Source: Marine Group II euryarchaeote MED-G38 (GTDB taxonomy: Archaea > Thermoplasmatota > Poseidoniia > Poseidoniales > Thalassarchaeaceae). Taken from it: a stretch of 64,000 nt of DNA. Where the stretch lies: the NCBI GenBank assembly GCA_002457145.1, contig NTJP01000006.1, forward strand, positions 1 to 64,000, given 5' to 3'. Of the stretch, positions 27,101-38,700 are shown one piece after another. Positions within the stretch are counted from its first letter, which is position 1, and each line of letters starts with the position of its first letter. The notes under the pieces are model-generated. The model made no database searches and was not told where the DNA came from. It saw only the letters and a program-made list of their open reading frames with translations. Both the position numbers and the translations under genes were made by a program.

Positions 27101-28416
27101 TCTGTTGATATTTCATTATTTGCTAGATATAAACGTGAAATAGAGGTGTCTGAATAGAAATAGCTACCTGCAACTATTGGTTCAGTATTGGTATCTGAGA
27201 TTGAGTTATTTTCTGCTGTGACATCGAATGTGCCTCTCATCCATATTCCATTCCAACCATCAATTGGGCCAATGTCATTATTATGTATCTCAGCTATGCT
27301 ATTTACAATCGCTATTCCTGAACCAGATGATGATCCTGAAATTTCGTTAGACACTATATTTGTTAAACCAGCCTGAGTAACGACAACTGGTCCACCTTCA
27401 ACAGTAGTAATTTCATTATTAACTACTTCAAATGGGAATGAATTAGAGCTTACGGTTCTCTTTCCTTGAATACCTACTCCAGTACATGTAACTGAAATTG
27501 TTGAGTTAGTAAGCTGACCTGCTGATTCCCTAATAGATAAACCGTAGTCACCAAATTGTATGTCTGCATTGTTAATATCAACAAAAGAATCTTGTATCCA
27601 CATAGCAGAACGACCTCCTGCATTATTCTGACAACCTCTTTCAGTACCATCTTTGAAAAATGGATTGTTTAGTGTAAATGGTGCTACAGAAGTACCAGAA
27701 GCATAAATTTGCATAGCCGATCCTCCAACGTTACTTTCCTCATCATTACCCACGGAAAATGAACTGTCAATAAATGTAGGTTGAGCCAAACTAGTAGTGA
27801 GAACACTCGAAGTGTTGATATCTGAGAAATCTAAATTTCTCAAAATAGGACTAGCGCCATCTATTACTAAAGCACCATATCTCCATTCATTAACAGAGTT
27901 TATGAAATGAGGAATCCCATATGCACCATCCATTACAAGATATCTAACGCCGGTGAGGGATAAATCAATAGAGCTTCTAATTAATATTCCTTCGTAGCAG
28001 GAAGGATCAGTTACAGTTATTTCTTGATTATTTTGAGACAACCCTACGCACTTACCGGTTGCGCTACTATTCAGAGGATCGGACCACTGGAATCTTATTT
28101 TTTGATTTGGGTTGGCATTGGAGCTAGCTCCGCAGCTCACTTCTCCTATGCAAATACTTCCCCTAACATCTATGTGAGTACCATTTGATGCAGATATAGA
28201 AGTACCTGGATTAATAATCAATTGAGCACCTGATGCTATAGTTACATCACCAGATAATTGATGTACTCCAGACCATATCTCGGTACCAGTAATTGTGCCT
28301 GATGAGGTTTCATTTGAAGCGGAAACTATGGATGCAGGGCTGACTAATGAAATTAATACACTTGAAAACATCAAGAATACAAGAAATGTACTTCGCGTTC
28401 TAACATTGTTGCTCAT
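24142..28416 (-). CDS. Giant surface protein with right-handed beta-helix, Ig-like domains and membrane anchor
   Basis: The 1424 residues begin with a signal sequence (FLVFLMFSSVLISLVSPASIVSA). Residues about 40-560 are a parallel beta-helix: recurring NN.I.....GI.I.NS.A.I.NNDI-type coils with several Cys. Then come Ig/cadherin-like modules, a Ca-binding CSDGIDNDGDLTIDTGDDDCD segment near residue 715, a transmembrane helix near 1340-1360 (TWIILIVVLVILSIGAFGYFF) and a cytoplasmic tail ending HPGWLWDNKNEEWVPDPEYS. Beta-helices of this type bind or cut polysaccharides, but no catalytic site is evident. It is the last gene of the minus-strand block with the subtilase and AglB, so may be matured or glycosylated by them (inference). 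A TATA-like TATTATTAAA lies 25-34 bp upstream. Confidence 0.85.
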   Translation of the reverse strand: MSNNVRTRSTFLVFLMFSSVLISLVSPASIVSASNETSSGTITGTEIWSGVHQLSGDVTIASGAQLIINPGTSISASNGTHIDVRGSICIGEVSCGASSNANPNQKIRFQWSDPLNSSATGKCVGLSQNNQEITVTDPSCYEGILIRSSIDLSLTGVRYLVMDGAYGIPHFINSVNEWRYGALVIDGASPILRNLDFSDINTSSVLTTSLAQPTFIDSSFSVGNDEESNVGGSAMQIYASGTSVAPFTLNNPFFKDGTERGCQNNAGGRSAMWIQDSFVDINNADIQFGDYGLSIRESAGQLTNSTISVTCTGVGIQGKRTVSSNSFPFEVVNNEITTVEGGPVVVTQAGLTNIVSNEISGSSSGSGIAIVNSIAEIHNNDIGPIDGWNGIWMRGTFDVTAENNSISDTNTEPIVAGSYFYSDTSISRLYLANNEISTEGTGTCSSNKWWDGAFACPAIMIFRTGATIHDNDISAGTANGIMAIGSLLDVQRNAFDGASTGAIIKNYDDGALGSQQYGSLGFFSENTWLNVDKTYNITKSSITVQSELIPSAPSGDYPVRLSWPDQEAWSYNNFQTSINPPPIKNCPACDEILPRNFPLAISMDNNSTVFTFSNLTNLDTDNIFIETQPTHYAVQVSRAELVRFQALINGLKVSDALVLIEDALGNDLYSLNTDDNGYTPWFSLPSNFHLDFRGLGGGDNPDGFADDQYEDSCSDGIDNDGDLTIDTGDDDCDYSQGTRELSRYFYTIYRFDSGYKTGEFTLSDSTYQDSIELVNLAPSVSVTQDDYHSFREVVNLTGSAHDGVLSNSFASDELAQWSQQGYVHSVQVKNPFTSSWEDASFAVDDSDSGDAEVTRFNHPFKEWYYELDMSDRVEGDYTFEFRAYDGTDYSQIISKVIKLNTEAPTILVTNPSSLSTHSDGEIYFEGYASDSYGCDIQQCNLDIDRVYILIEGPEFQVVNPVDVTGIVENNGYWNWTWDFSGQPRESVEFTFTIWAADSDFCLGIIDVCQPEVLSLIVDNTNLAPIISINQPTNGLRMSVSDSNDVSGVVRDFDGDVSKVDIEVKDIENGYLTIFEKTITDFSEDGEWNFSWDTTNLLKHDSTYLLRFRSYDGYDYSTWSEVQIVADNPPDADNRQPEFSSEGWLDELILYCDVDSKSSNRCTIAEINLLDYFSDLDENIEYISVFDGNQDYDDDYGIVVKVSNSGMATYNPTDMNFYDTDISTWSLSNVIFVATDSFGSKINSNPISFNVQPVQFSISSPDSDSITEDGVAVYSGVGLPGQKVSVIINGNQINSTIVSSDSTWELGIPASRITGSSATPSFAMGGQDPVSVETIYKGPQEESSFPTWIILIVVLVILSIGAFGYFFLEFDIDDETKINVDVNANFADEEETLLNSIQLEKHDEHPGWLWDNKNEEWVPDPEYSE

Positions 28417-28440
28417 AATCGAGGGGGTGTGTTAGTTTGA

Positions 28441-28450
28441 TTTAATAATA
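28441..28450 (-). promoter_or_regulatory. TATA-like box of the beta-helix gene
   Basis: TATTATTAAA (minus strand) is centred about 29 bp before the ATG at 28416, giving a nearly leaderless message independent of the upstream subtilase. Upstream of it, 28466-28477 holds an inverted repeat TACCC-GA-GGGTA that could be an operator. Confidence 0.4.
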
Positions 28451-28518
28451 CGCTATATTTGCTGCTACCCGAGGGTAAAAAATGAAATAATTAATTATTA
28501 TTAAAAAACAAGGCATGA

Positions 28519-29757
28519 TTATTCTATATCAAATTCTAAACTTATCTGTTCAGCCCATGATACAACATCTAGTTCGCCATATCCTTTCTGAGAATCATGA
28601 ACTAAATTTTGATTATTCGGATTTGCTGAATTGGCTAAGGCTACTTTGACAAGAATTATTTCTGAATAATCTATTTTTCCATCTCCTCCTGCAATTTCTT
28701 TACCATATATTTCAAGAATTAATGCTAAAGCGCCCGTTACTAAAACTGTTGAATCACTAGTTCCGGAAGAATAAGCATATAAGGCAGACTCGGAATCAGT
28801 GGAATATGTAGAATATAATCTAACTCCTGGTGCTGAAACTTCTGGTTTTTGATTTGGAAATGTTCTTTCTTGATTATTATAAGGGTCAATTTCTGAGCCA
28901 TAAGCACTATTTTTCCAAATATTAGATTTTTTATCTGTGGCAGCCACGGAAATAACTCCTTCGATATTTGCAGGTATTGAAACATCATTAATTTCTGTAT
29001 CTAACCCGGTATTGCCTGCAGCTGCAACAACAAAGATACCATCATCAAGTGCTTCTTGTACAGCGAGAACAGTTTCAGATTCATCATCCATACCCATTCC
29101 AGGATTGGCCCCAAGACTTAGGCTTATTATATCCGCATCTTGAGAAATTCGACACCATCTAATTGCTTGAGATACCATATCTTCTTGACCAGATTTTCCA
29201 GATGGTCCGAGAGAAATTGCAACAGAAAGAGAAATTTCAGGAGCGGCCCCCATAAAAGAACCGTTTGCAACAAGTATGCCCGACATAAGAGTTCCATGTG
29301 AATTTGACCCAATATCTCGGATAGTAGAATGATCATTATAGTAGAAGTCTCTGAAACCTGCTAAAGAAAGATGCATCAGATCTGGATGATTGATATCGAT
29401 ACCAGTATCAACAATGCAAACACTAATTCCTTCTCCTAGATAACCCATTTCTTGTATTTCTCTGATTCCTGTATCCTCATATGCCCATTCGGAATCAGGA
29501 AGATATGGAGAAAGAATAGCATCTATAAAAGGCCAGCCCATGATAAGAAATGCAGTGAAGAAAGTGAATAATAGTGCCCCCCATGGCCATATGATTCTTT
29601 TAACTGGCATAAATACTCTACGTAATCCTTTAGCATCCTTATCGCTTACTCCATAAGCAAGACCTGGATATCCGGGGGCTTCTTTATCAATAGCAGTCAA
29701 AATATCTGGGTCTTCCGGTTCGGGTAAAAGATCTAAATTCTCAAATGGTTGAATCAT
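28519..29757 (-). CDS. Membrane-anchored subtilisin-like serine protease (S8)
   Basis: This 412-residue protein has a cytoplasmic N-terminus of about 55 residues, one transmembrane helix (residues about 57-80, PWGALLFTFFTAFLIMGWPF) and an external subtilase domain. The triad is visible: Asp117 in VCIVDTGIDINHPD, His154 in NSHGTLMSG and Ser334 in SSGTSDSTVLVTGAL; the oxyanion Asn is in VAAAGNTG. The residues after the catalytic GTS are D-S-T rather than the usual M-A-A/T-P, so substrate or activation may differ. There is no signal peptide or typical propeptide. It lies 33 bp downstream of the AglB fusion on the same strand, suggesting co-transcription and a role in processing exported proteins. 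Confidence 0.9.
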   Translation of the reverse strand: MIQPFENLDLLPEPEDPDILTAIDKEAPGYPGLAYGVSDKDAKGLRRVFMPVKRIIWPWGALLFTFFTAFLIMGWPFIDAILSPYLPDSEWAYEDTGIREIQEMGYLGEGISVCIVDTGIDINHPDLMHLSLAGFRDFYYNDHSTIRDIGSNSHGTLMSGILVANGSFMGAAPEISLSVAISLGPSGKSGQEDMVSQAIRWCRISQDADIISLSLGANPGMGMDDESETVLAVQEALDDGIFVVAAAGNTGLDTEINDVSIPANIEGVISVAATDKKSNIWKNSAYGSEIDPYNNQERTFPNQKPEVSAPGVRLYSTYSTDSESALYAYSSGTSDSTVLVTGALALILEIYGKEIAGGDGKIDYSEIILVKVALANSANPNNQNLVHDSQKGYGELDVVSWAEQISLEFDIE

Positions 29758-29790
29758 AATAAATCATACACAATAATAATTTCATCAGTC

Positions 29791-32700
29791 CTAGAATGGA
29801 GCTCCTGGTCTCCTAGTTGAACGACTGATAATGTATAAAATTATGGAGATTAAAAATATTCCAATAATATAACCGAGAATAGGTTGTTCAGTATCTGTTC
29901 CAGGGGCAAGGGTTTGGGCCTCCATAGTACATTCTGTTTGCCCAGGTGATAAATCAACACAGGACATAAGATCACTAGAATCTATCCTAGGAATATCTGT
30001 AAAATATATCTGAACGAAATATTTACCTACATCTATGTTTCTGAAATCCATTTCAATGTAAAAAGTAGCTTCTCCATTAGCAGGAACATTACGAATATCC
30101 GAACCGTTTACATTAATCTTCTCAACACAATATATATCTTGACAGAGGATAATATTTAGTTCAACTGAATCGGCGTCAATTAGTCCATCATTCTCGACTT
30201 TTACCAAGTATGTTGCAATTTCTCCTGAAATTGGACCAGAGTCCCCACTCAACAATTGAATTCTAGTAGATGAAGATAAAGACAATATTGGTGATGATTT
30301 TTGTACAAGAACATCAAATGGCCCGTAAGAATTATCCTCTGAATCAGTAACTATGAGACTCAAAGTGTAAGGATTATCAGACATATTAGATGGAGGAGTA
30401 ATTGTAACAGATGTTTGACCTTCTGTAAAAGGAGCAATTGGTTGAGAACTAATACCTGCAATATTCCAGTTTTCTAGGGAGTCTACAGAGAAATCAAAAG
30501 TAAATACATCATCACCATTTCCATCGTTAATGAAATTGAAGTCAATAACTGATGGTTCACCAGGGGCAACTCCGATTATTTCTTCAGGATAACCTATTGA
30601 AGAGAATAGATTGTTCTGAGGTACATTTACCAGTAATGGATGTTCTATACTATATCCCTGATCGGTAACAAAAATAATCTTAATTTGGTGACCATTGAAT
30701 AAATGATGAGCTGTAGAAGCATTAGGCGGGATAATTCGGACACTGAAGTCGTTCAAAATGAGAGAGTTTTCTAAGCCAAGTTCAATGGATGTTGTTGATA
30801 CCCAAGAGTTGTTTGAGTCCTTGAATTCAACAGACCAATCTTGTCCATCTGCACCAGGAACTACTGAACTAATTGAATAACTATCGAATGCTTGATGGCC
30901 AAGATATTCTATATCTAGTTTGAAAACAACACTATCATAATTACAATCTAAGTTACAGTTTGTATTATTCAAAGAAAGCATTATATTATCATCATTTGAA
31001 TTAATTATAGATATATCTTGTTTGGATAAACGATCAATCAGGAGTGTAGTAACAGGTGTTTCTTGGGATGGTCTAATAGTTGCTCCCTGACCGCCATAAT
31101 AATCCATGTTTCTATCCTCTTGGGTTATATTGAAAGAGCTGGAAGTGTCAATTCTTCCTACTGGTAATATTAATTCCAATAGACCTTCGGAGTCTAATGA
31201 TTCATCCCAGCTTATTCCTGAAGATTGTAAGTTGATTACTATGTTATGAGATTCTATATCGGTTAGTGAGTGAGGAACGCCCTCATAGTCTAGCCATTCT
31301 GTATCCATTACTAATTTACCTCCAAGGGATAATTCAGAGTCAATTGAACCACCATCTACGCCAACATTGAGATTGTCAATTGAAACTAAATACGGAACAT
31401 CATTTGAAGAAGATACAAACGCCCATACGAGCCAATCTCCTGGTTCTAACATAGCATCCCACTCTCCATTCCAAGAATTATTTTCATCCATCATCATATT
31501 AGGAGTTACCCTATCTCTAACTATTCCTTCCGAAGGAATTAAAATAATTGTCAAATCATCTTTTATTTGATTGAATTGAGTTTCATCGATATAAGATACA
31601 CTACCAGAAACAGATACGGAACCAGCCGTAATTTGTATATGTTCTGAATTAGAATCTGAGATGAGAGATACTGAGGCTGTTTCATTACTGAAACCATCAA
31701 TATAGGTAGAAATATTCCATGTTCCTCCATACAAGAGATATGTCGACCAAGTACCATCTTCATCTGTTGTCAGATATTGATTCTCTATGCCTGATTCTAA
31801 GGATACAGTAACATTAGAAACTCCTTCTCCAGAATTAGGTTGTTGGTTATCATTAAGGTCCCAAAATACAGTACCCTTTAGTATGACTAATTTTGTAACA
31901 TTTACAATAACATCAGTATTATTTCCCGCAACTAATCCAGATTCGGAAATTGGCATACTTTCAACGATCCACATTACCCCTTCAGAATCAGTATAATTTA
32001 ATTCTAAGTTCCAATAGTCAGGCTCTATCTTTAATTCGATTATTCCTAAACCATTAGAGTACAGGGATTTTAGACTACCTCTTTCAGTACTTTCAAGATT
32101 AACTTGAACATCAGGCAATGGGGCTCCATCATCAGATAATATGATATTCACCATAGCCACTTCTGCAGTAGACATGATTGAATCTAATCCAGCAGATGTA
32201 GAGGATATTGATGATGCTTGTCTTAGACTTTCATAAATTCCGGGGCTAGATTCAAAATTCTCTATAATAATCATCCATTCACCCTCAGGAATATATTCAG
32301 AAATTGACCCTGAGGAGTTAGTCATAAAAGACAATAACCATCCAGATTCCATATCCTTGAATCTCACAAGGTGGTCAGAAAGAGGGCCACCACTTTCATT
32401 ATTGAAGGTTATATTAGTAAGCCACTTAGGTTCAAAGGCTATTGAAGTATTGATATCCTCGGCTATTAATCCAACTCTAATATTGTCATCTGTAGTGTAA
32501 AGTGTATCAAATAAATTTCCAGAATTAGGATTTGGCCTATCAACAACAATTGAATAAGATCCAGGAATTAAGTTTACTTCGGCACGCCCTTCAGAAATCC
32601 ATTCAGGATCTTCCAAAGAAATTTCTTTTGTAGGAATTAACGGATTTAACGATTTAATTGCAAAAGGATAGGAAACCAAAGTACCATTAGAAATATTAGA

Positions 32701-35700
32701 ATCTCCACTATGATCAAGATAAAAATCAATAATTAGAGTGCTATGATTAGATTGTGTAAGTAAGTCAACTATCTTATTTGTGCTATTTATTGTAATAGTT
32801 TGTTCATCACTTAGTATAGGGCTATCGGCCAATGTAAATTTCCAATCTCCTTCTTTCAAGTACATTTGGAAATTTCCACTAGAGTCTACACTGGCTCTAG
32901 TATCTGGCAAACTTGAGTTTTCAGGAGATTGTGTTGCAATAACACTAATTTCAGTCCAATCTTTCAATGAATCTGTATAATAATTACCAATGACATCCAT
33001 ACTCACGGTACCATCGACTATCACGGATTCTTCTACCAATAAACTAATATTTTGTACATCTGATAATACATCATTTACAATAAATCTAGCATTGGAAGAA
33101 TACGCTTTCTCAAGTGAATATTCCACTGAAACATCCACTGTGGAATTCACAGGTAGAGTGATATCAAATTGGCCCTCTAAATTTGTATATGTCGAAGTAC
33201 TTAAGTCATCCCAAAAGAAAGATACTAAGGTATTTGGAAGTACACTTTCTATTGGATTTCCAGTAATAGAATCTGTTTGTATAGTATTCGTAACAACACC
33301 TGAAATTAATTTACTAATTTCTATATTAATCTCTAAATTCATATCTTCAGAATCTACATCTATGCTCTTCCAAATTTGTTTATTTTCATCAATATCATGG
33401 CTTAAAATCCATGTACCTTGAGTTAACTCTACGAAATAATTACTTGATTCAAAGTCATAATTTACCGCTATTTCTTTATCTGGCATACTTTCTTGATAGA
33501 AGGAAATATTTAGATCTGCGATATTGACACCTTCATCAGTTACAGTAAAATAAATATCTGAAGTATCAGGTAAAGGTGATGGGAAAGAGACATCAGTAGG
33601 TGAATTTATATCAAAAAGATATAACTCACTTACTTCGGGCATTCCATCCATATCTGAATCAATTTCTGCAATATACTCACCAGGAGCAATTGGGCCAAAT
33701 AGTATCTTTCCTTGATCGTCTGGGTAAATTAAACATGGTGCGAAGTTAACAATCGAACAATCCTCGGTGGCATCTATAGAAGAAGAAATATTATCGTTTA
33801 GGATTAGTGAAATTGGAGAATTAACAACTTCACCCAAAGTATCAACTAATGAGCCAGATATTGAACCTGCTGGAACATCAATTAGGATGGGTGCTAAAGA
33901 ACCTAGTAATGGTACATTGAAGGTACTATCTAAGTCAACTGAAGTTCCATCTTCAAGAATGATAGTTATATCATATAATCCGGGTATTGCATTATTCACA
34001 GTGAATGTACCAGGTTGAACCATTGGGCCACTAAATAAACCAGAACCAGAAAATACTCCGGTACCATTTATCACACCATAAGAATCAAGATTAGTTTCTT
34101 CACTAGTAGTAAATGTTCCCGAACCTATCAAAGTTGCTTGATTTAGGACTCTAGTAAATGTAGATACTCCTATAGAAGTATATTTTCCTGATGCATTGAA
34201 TGTACCATCCATCAGATATTCTCCATCTGCCAATTTACAGATATCATCTCCCATTGGAATAGAATCATTTTGACAATCGTTAATGTCTATGATATCATTT
34301 ATTATTCCATTTGTAATTTTTCCTACTCCAGTAAATAATCCATCTCCGGAAACGCTATGATTATTGTATATACTTTGAATATGCGTTCCAGTGAAATCTG
34401 AGACAGACAGAATATTTTCAGAACGAACACTACCTGAACCACTAAATATTACTTCACCAGTTCCTTGGAATTGTAAATCCTCGCCCTCTACCGAGCCATT
34501 AGAAGTAGTAACTACATAGTCATCTAATTCAATTGAATCTAAAGAAGGAGAAAGAATTACTTCTGCATCCAATATAGGTGCACCATTAAATTCTGAATTT
34601 CCAGTCCAAGATAACACTCCTGATGATGAAGATGAAGATACATCTATTGAAACTTCAACTCTTTCTACACCATTACTATGCCCCTGTGTTTCAGATATAT
34701 TTACTATGGTTTCAGATAACCATGTAGATCCTGAAACATTACCCAATATTCCTGTAACATGATTAATTACTCTTTGGTTATTTTCTTCAATCGTCAACTC
34801 AAACATTGTTTGTCCAACGTCTGAACTCATTATTGCAGCACGAGCTGCGTCGAGATTAGTTTCTCCAATGAATGCTGAAACACGTATTTTACCCGAAGGT
34901 ACTGTGAAAGAGAATTCTCCTTCCGAATTTGCATCTGTATATCCTATTGGTACCCAATATGTCCTAGGATCTTCGTCGATAACATTTCCATTCTCATCTG
35001 GCATTTCTTCTCCACTGAATGCGTCTCTTTCAATTAATATCCGAGCGTTTGGGACTATTCCTTCTCCATCGAGAGAAACAGTTCCCTCAAGAGTTGCACC
35101 ACTATAGTATTTCAGAATTTTAACAAAATGGTTTGAGTCGTAGATAGAGCTACAAAGAGGGTCTGGGTTGTGAGATAGTAATGAATTTGATGTTACATTT
35201 TTAGATATGCCTGTAACTCCAGTTAGAGTATTTCCATCTTTACCGGTCCATTTAACTGAAAGATTTCCTTCTATATGATAGAGATATGCCCCTCCATCAA
35301 ATGGCAGCAAAGACGCATCTTCTAGCTCAATTATATTATCTCCTGAAGAAATATCTGATGCCGTGTTATTCTCAATGAGATCTAGACATTTAGAATCGTC
35401 AATGGAATTGAGTACACCATCGTCATCATAATCATTATCATACCAGTTCGATATTACCATGTGATTCATCATAGCACCAGGAAGGGCCCAAGCATTCTGC
35501 AAGTAGGAACCTGGCGCTCCAATCTTTCCTGTGGTTTGTGGATTAACCCATACTGAAGGTGTTTCTGCATCTCCTTCGAGACCTAATGTTGAAGAACCAT
35601 AGCCTACATAAGTTCTAGCAACCATGGTTTCAAAGAATTGTTCTTGATGTTGATAGTCTATATCTACATACCTAATTACTTGCGTAGAATCAGATAACGC

Positions 35701-38700
35701 GCCACTTTGTTGTAATTCTAAATCTGACAAATAAGCATCATTATATTCTTGTGGAGTTCGGGGTACAATTGGCCCGTCTCCTCTCTGAGATTGATAAAAA
35801 GTAGCTATATAATCATCCATATCTAGGCCTGAAAGTCCTGTTGGGGCATGGAAAATACCAGTAGTTTCACTACGGTGATATGAATAATCTTCGTAATACG
35901 CTCCTCCTTTTGGAAATAAGCGGTTATCTACGGCAAAATATCTTATTTCATTATTTCTTTCAGTATTTTCTCCTAATGAATTTTCATAATCTTGGATAGA
36001 ATAAGTTATTGACGAGAGTCCATGATAAATATCCACTAGTTGATCAGTATCGAAAGCCGTTACTAGGAAATTCCTCAGCATTGCTAATTTTGAATTAGTT
36101 TTATGAATGGGAGTTGAGGGAGAATCAAAGTCTTTAATTAAATCATTGGTGTATTTATAATTGCCAATATAATAATGACTTGGAGGCATATCTTCATCCC
36201 ATGATGCCATAGTAGAAGATACTGAAGATGAGCCTCTAGATTGATTGTATAGAGACAGAGCAGCAGATTGATTTTGGCCCAGTGAGGTTCTAGTTCCGTC
36301 TTCATTAACTACAACCCACTCTTCAATAATTGAGGGATTGCCATTGGAATCTAATGAAAAACCACTAAGTAGTTCAATATTATCCGATGAAGCTCTCAAT
36401 TTCATTGTTCTTTCTAATACAAATGATGATTGTGTATTCTCGATAATATTTTGAAATTCATCTATTTGATCGGCGTTCATAGTGCTTGATAGTGAATCCA
36501 ATAAATCTTGGCTTACTTCATTATTATATTTCTTATCTCCCATAGCAAGAGTAGCTATGAAGAGGGCGATTGTATCATCTTGTCCTTGAGAAAGAAGCAT
36601 ACCGCCACTATGAGGTATTCCTGATTGGAAATTGTCTGCTACCGTTGGATGTTGTCCTTGGGCCAAAGCACTAAAACCGTAATCCCACCAAGACAAAAAG
36701 GCTGGACGGTTACTAAATCCTAAATCTCTATCTTGCTCTTCAAGCCACGCATAAGCATCATTCCAACCATATGAATTGAAACTGGGGCCGAATGTACCCA
36801 TATACTCCAAACCGTTAGCCGAGTTAGGATTGTAGTCTCCGCCCCCTAGGATTGAGAATTCGCCAAGTAAATTTTCTCTAAGAATATCTGGAGTTATGTC
36901 ATAAATAGCTTTATCCACATCTGTAGCAGATTGTGAATTCCTAGGTATTCCTGAATCAATACCGTAGGTTATATGTTGAGTAAAGACCAACATGAATACG
37001 ATAACTAAAACAGGTACACCAACACTTTTTTTGGTAGCTGGCCATAGAGAATTAAATCTTGCTCGAGGAGTTCCAATACCAGAATTTCGCCATTCTTTAG
37101 AAAAGTTTCCAAAGTTGGCTGATTGCCAAAGCATTGCAATTCCAATACCACCCAATATAGCCATTACTGGAGTTGCGTTAATTATGAATCTGCCAGCAGA
37201 CCATGCCATGTATGTTGAAATAATTCCCCAAGATCCTAGTAATGTGAATGGCATCTTATTTGTTCTTGCACCTCTCCAAAGGAATACGAATGCACAACCC
37301 AGTCCTATTAATGCAACAATTGGACCATAGGATGCAAATAAAACTCCTCTGCTTGGTGCTTGAGCTTCTCCAATAGTTCCAAAAATCTTATTCTTATCAA
37401 AGTAAAAACCTCCAGAGAAGAGAATATCCCAGCCAGCATAGATATTAGCTTCTTGTAGGACATATAAAAGTGATAAAATAAATGAAACCAGAATAGTTCC
37501 AACGCCGAGTACTAGTAACCATGGTTTATCTCTAAAGGAACAAGTTGTCCATCCTAGTATGAAAGTGAAGCCTATGATGTAGAAAAGTGGTTGAAGTCCA
37601 CTTGGATCTAAAACTAAATTCAAACCTGGCCATGCGTAGAAGGGGAGTGGGATTATAAATGCAGTAAATAACATCTGTAAACTTGCAGCTGTTAGTTGTA
37701 AACTATCCTTGGAACGAAATAAATTGAATAATACTTGAAGTGAAAATACTAGGAATAAAATTCCGGGCCCGTAAACGAAACCTTTCCACCCTAAAGCCAT
37801 AACAGAAAAAGCGATTCCAGCTAAAGTTGCATTAGACATGACCTTAGGATTTCTATTCCAGGTTTCCCTTATTCCAGCGAGGAGATATAATGGATTTGTA
37901 GAAGTTTTTGTAAAAATTCTTTCTTGGTTCATGTGTGATAGAGCATTTACCCAGAAATAAAATGCAGTTGACAAAAGTAAAATTGCAAAAGAATCGTGAT
38001 CTACCATTCCAAACGTGGAACGACTAATATGGCCCGGCATTAGTGCTATAAGCCAAGCAGAAATTATTGCAGCTTTTCTTCCATGTACTTTGTATGCTAT
38101 ACCTGCGACAGGGAAAACTACCAATGCACCATAAATAGCAGGTAAAGAAGAAATGCTCCACCATACAATCTCTCCAGTGTTATCAGATTCTAGAATCCAT
38201 GATAATGCCATGCCACCTAATGCTAAAGACCAAGTAAACAATGGGGGCCTAGGGTTTATTGCTCCCATTGGATAAGCTCTATCAGCATCAAAAATAAAGT
38301 GACTATTATTAGCTAAAATATAATCTACGATACGTTTCATGTACCAAGGATCAGATCCCCCAGACATATCCCACGTCCCAGTTCCGGGTGCATTCATAGC
38401 AGGGATTACATTCCAAACAACTCTTACGGTTAATGCTACAATGAATGAGAGGGGGATCAAAATTGAGTAATAATTTGAGTCCCACCATGTCCTCAATTTA
38501 CTTTTACTTCGCATTGGAGCTATATCGCCAAAATATCCTTTTGAAGCCAATGTTATAGCCCCCACATTGAGCCAAAAGGTTATGAACGCCCATGAAAATG
38601 CACCTGTAAAACTTTCTTCTTCAAATATTCCTGGATAAAATGTATTACCAATCTCTTGAAGATGGGCCATAGTGAAAATAAACCAATTAACAATAACCAT

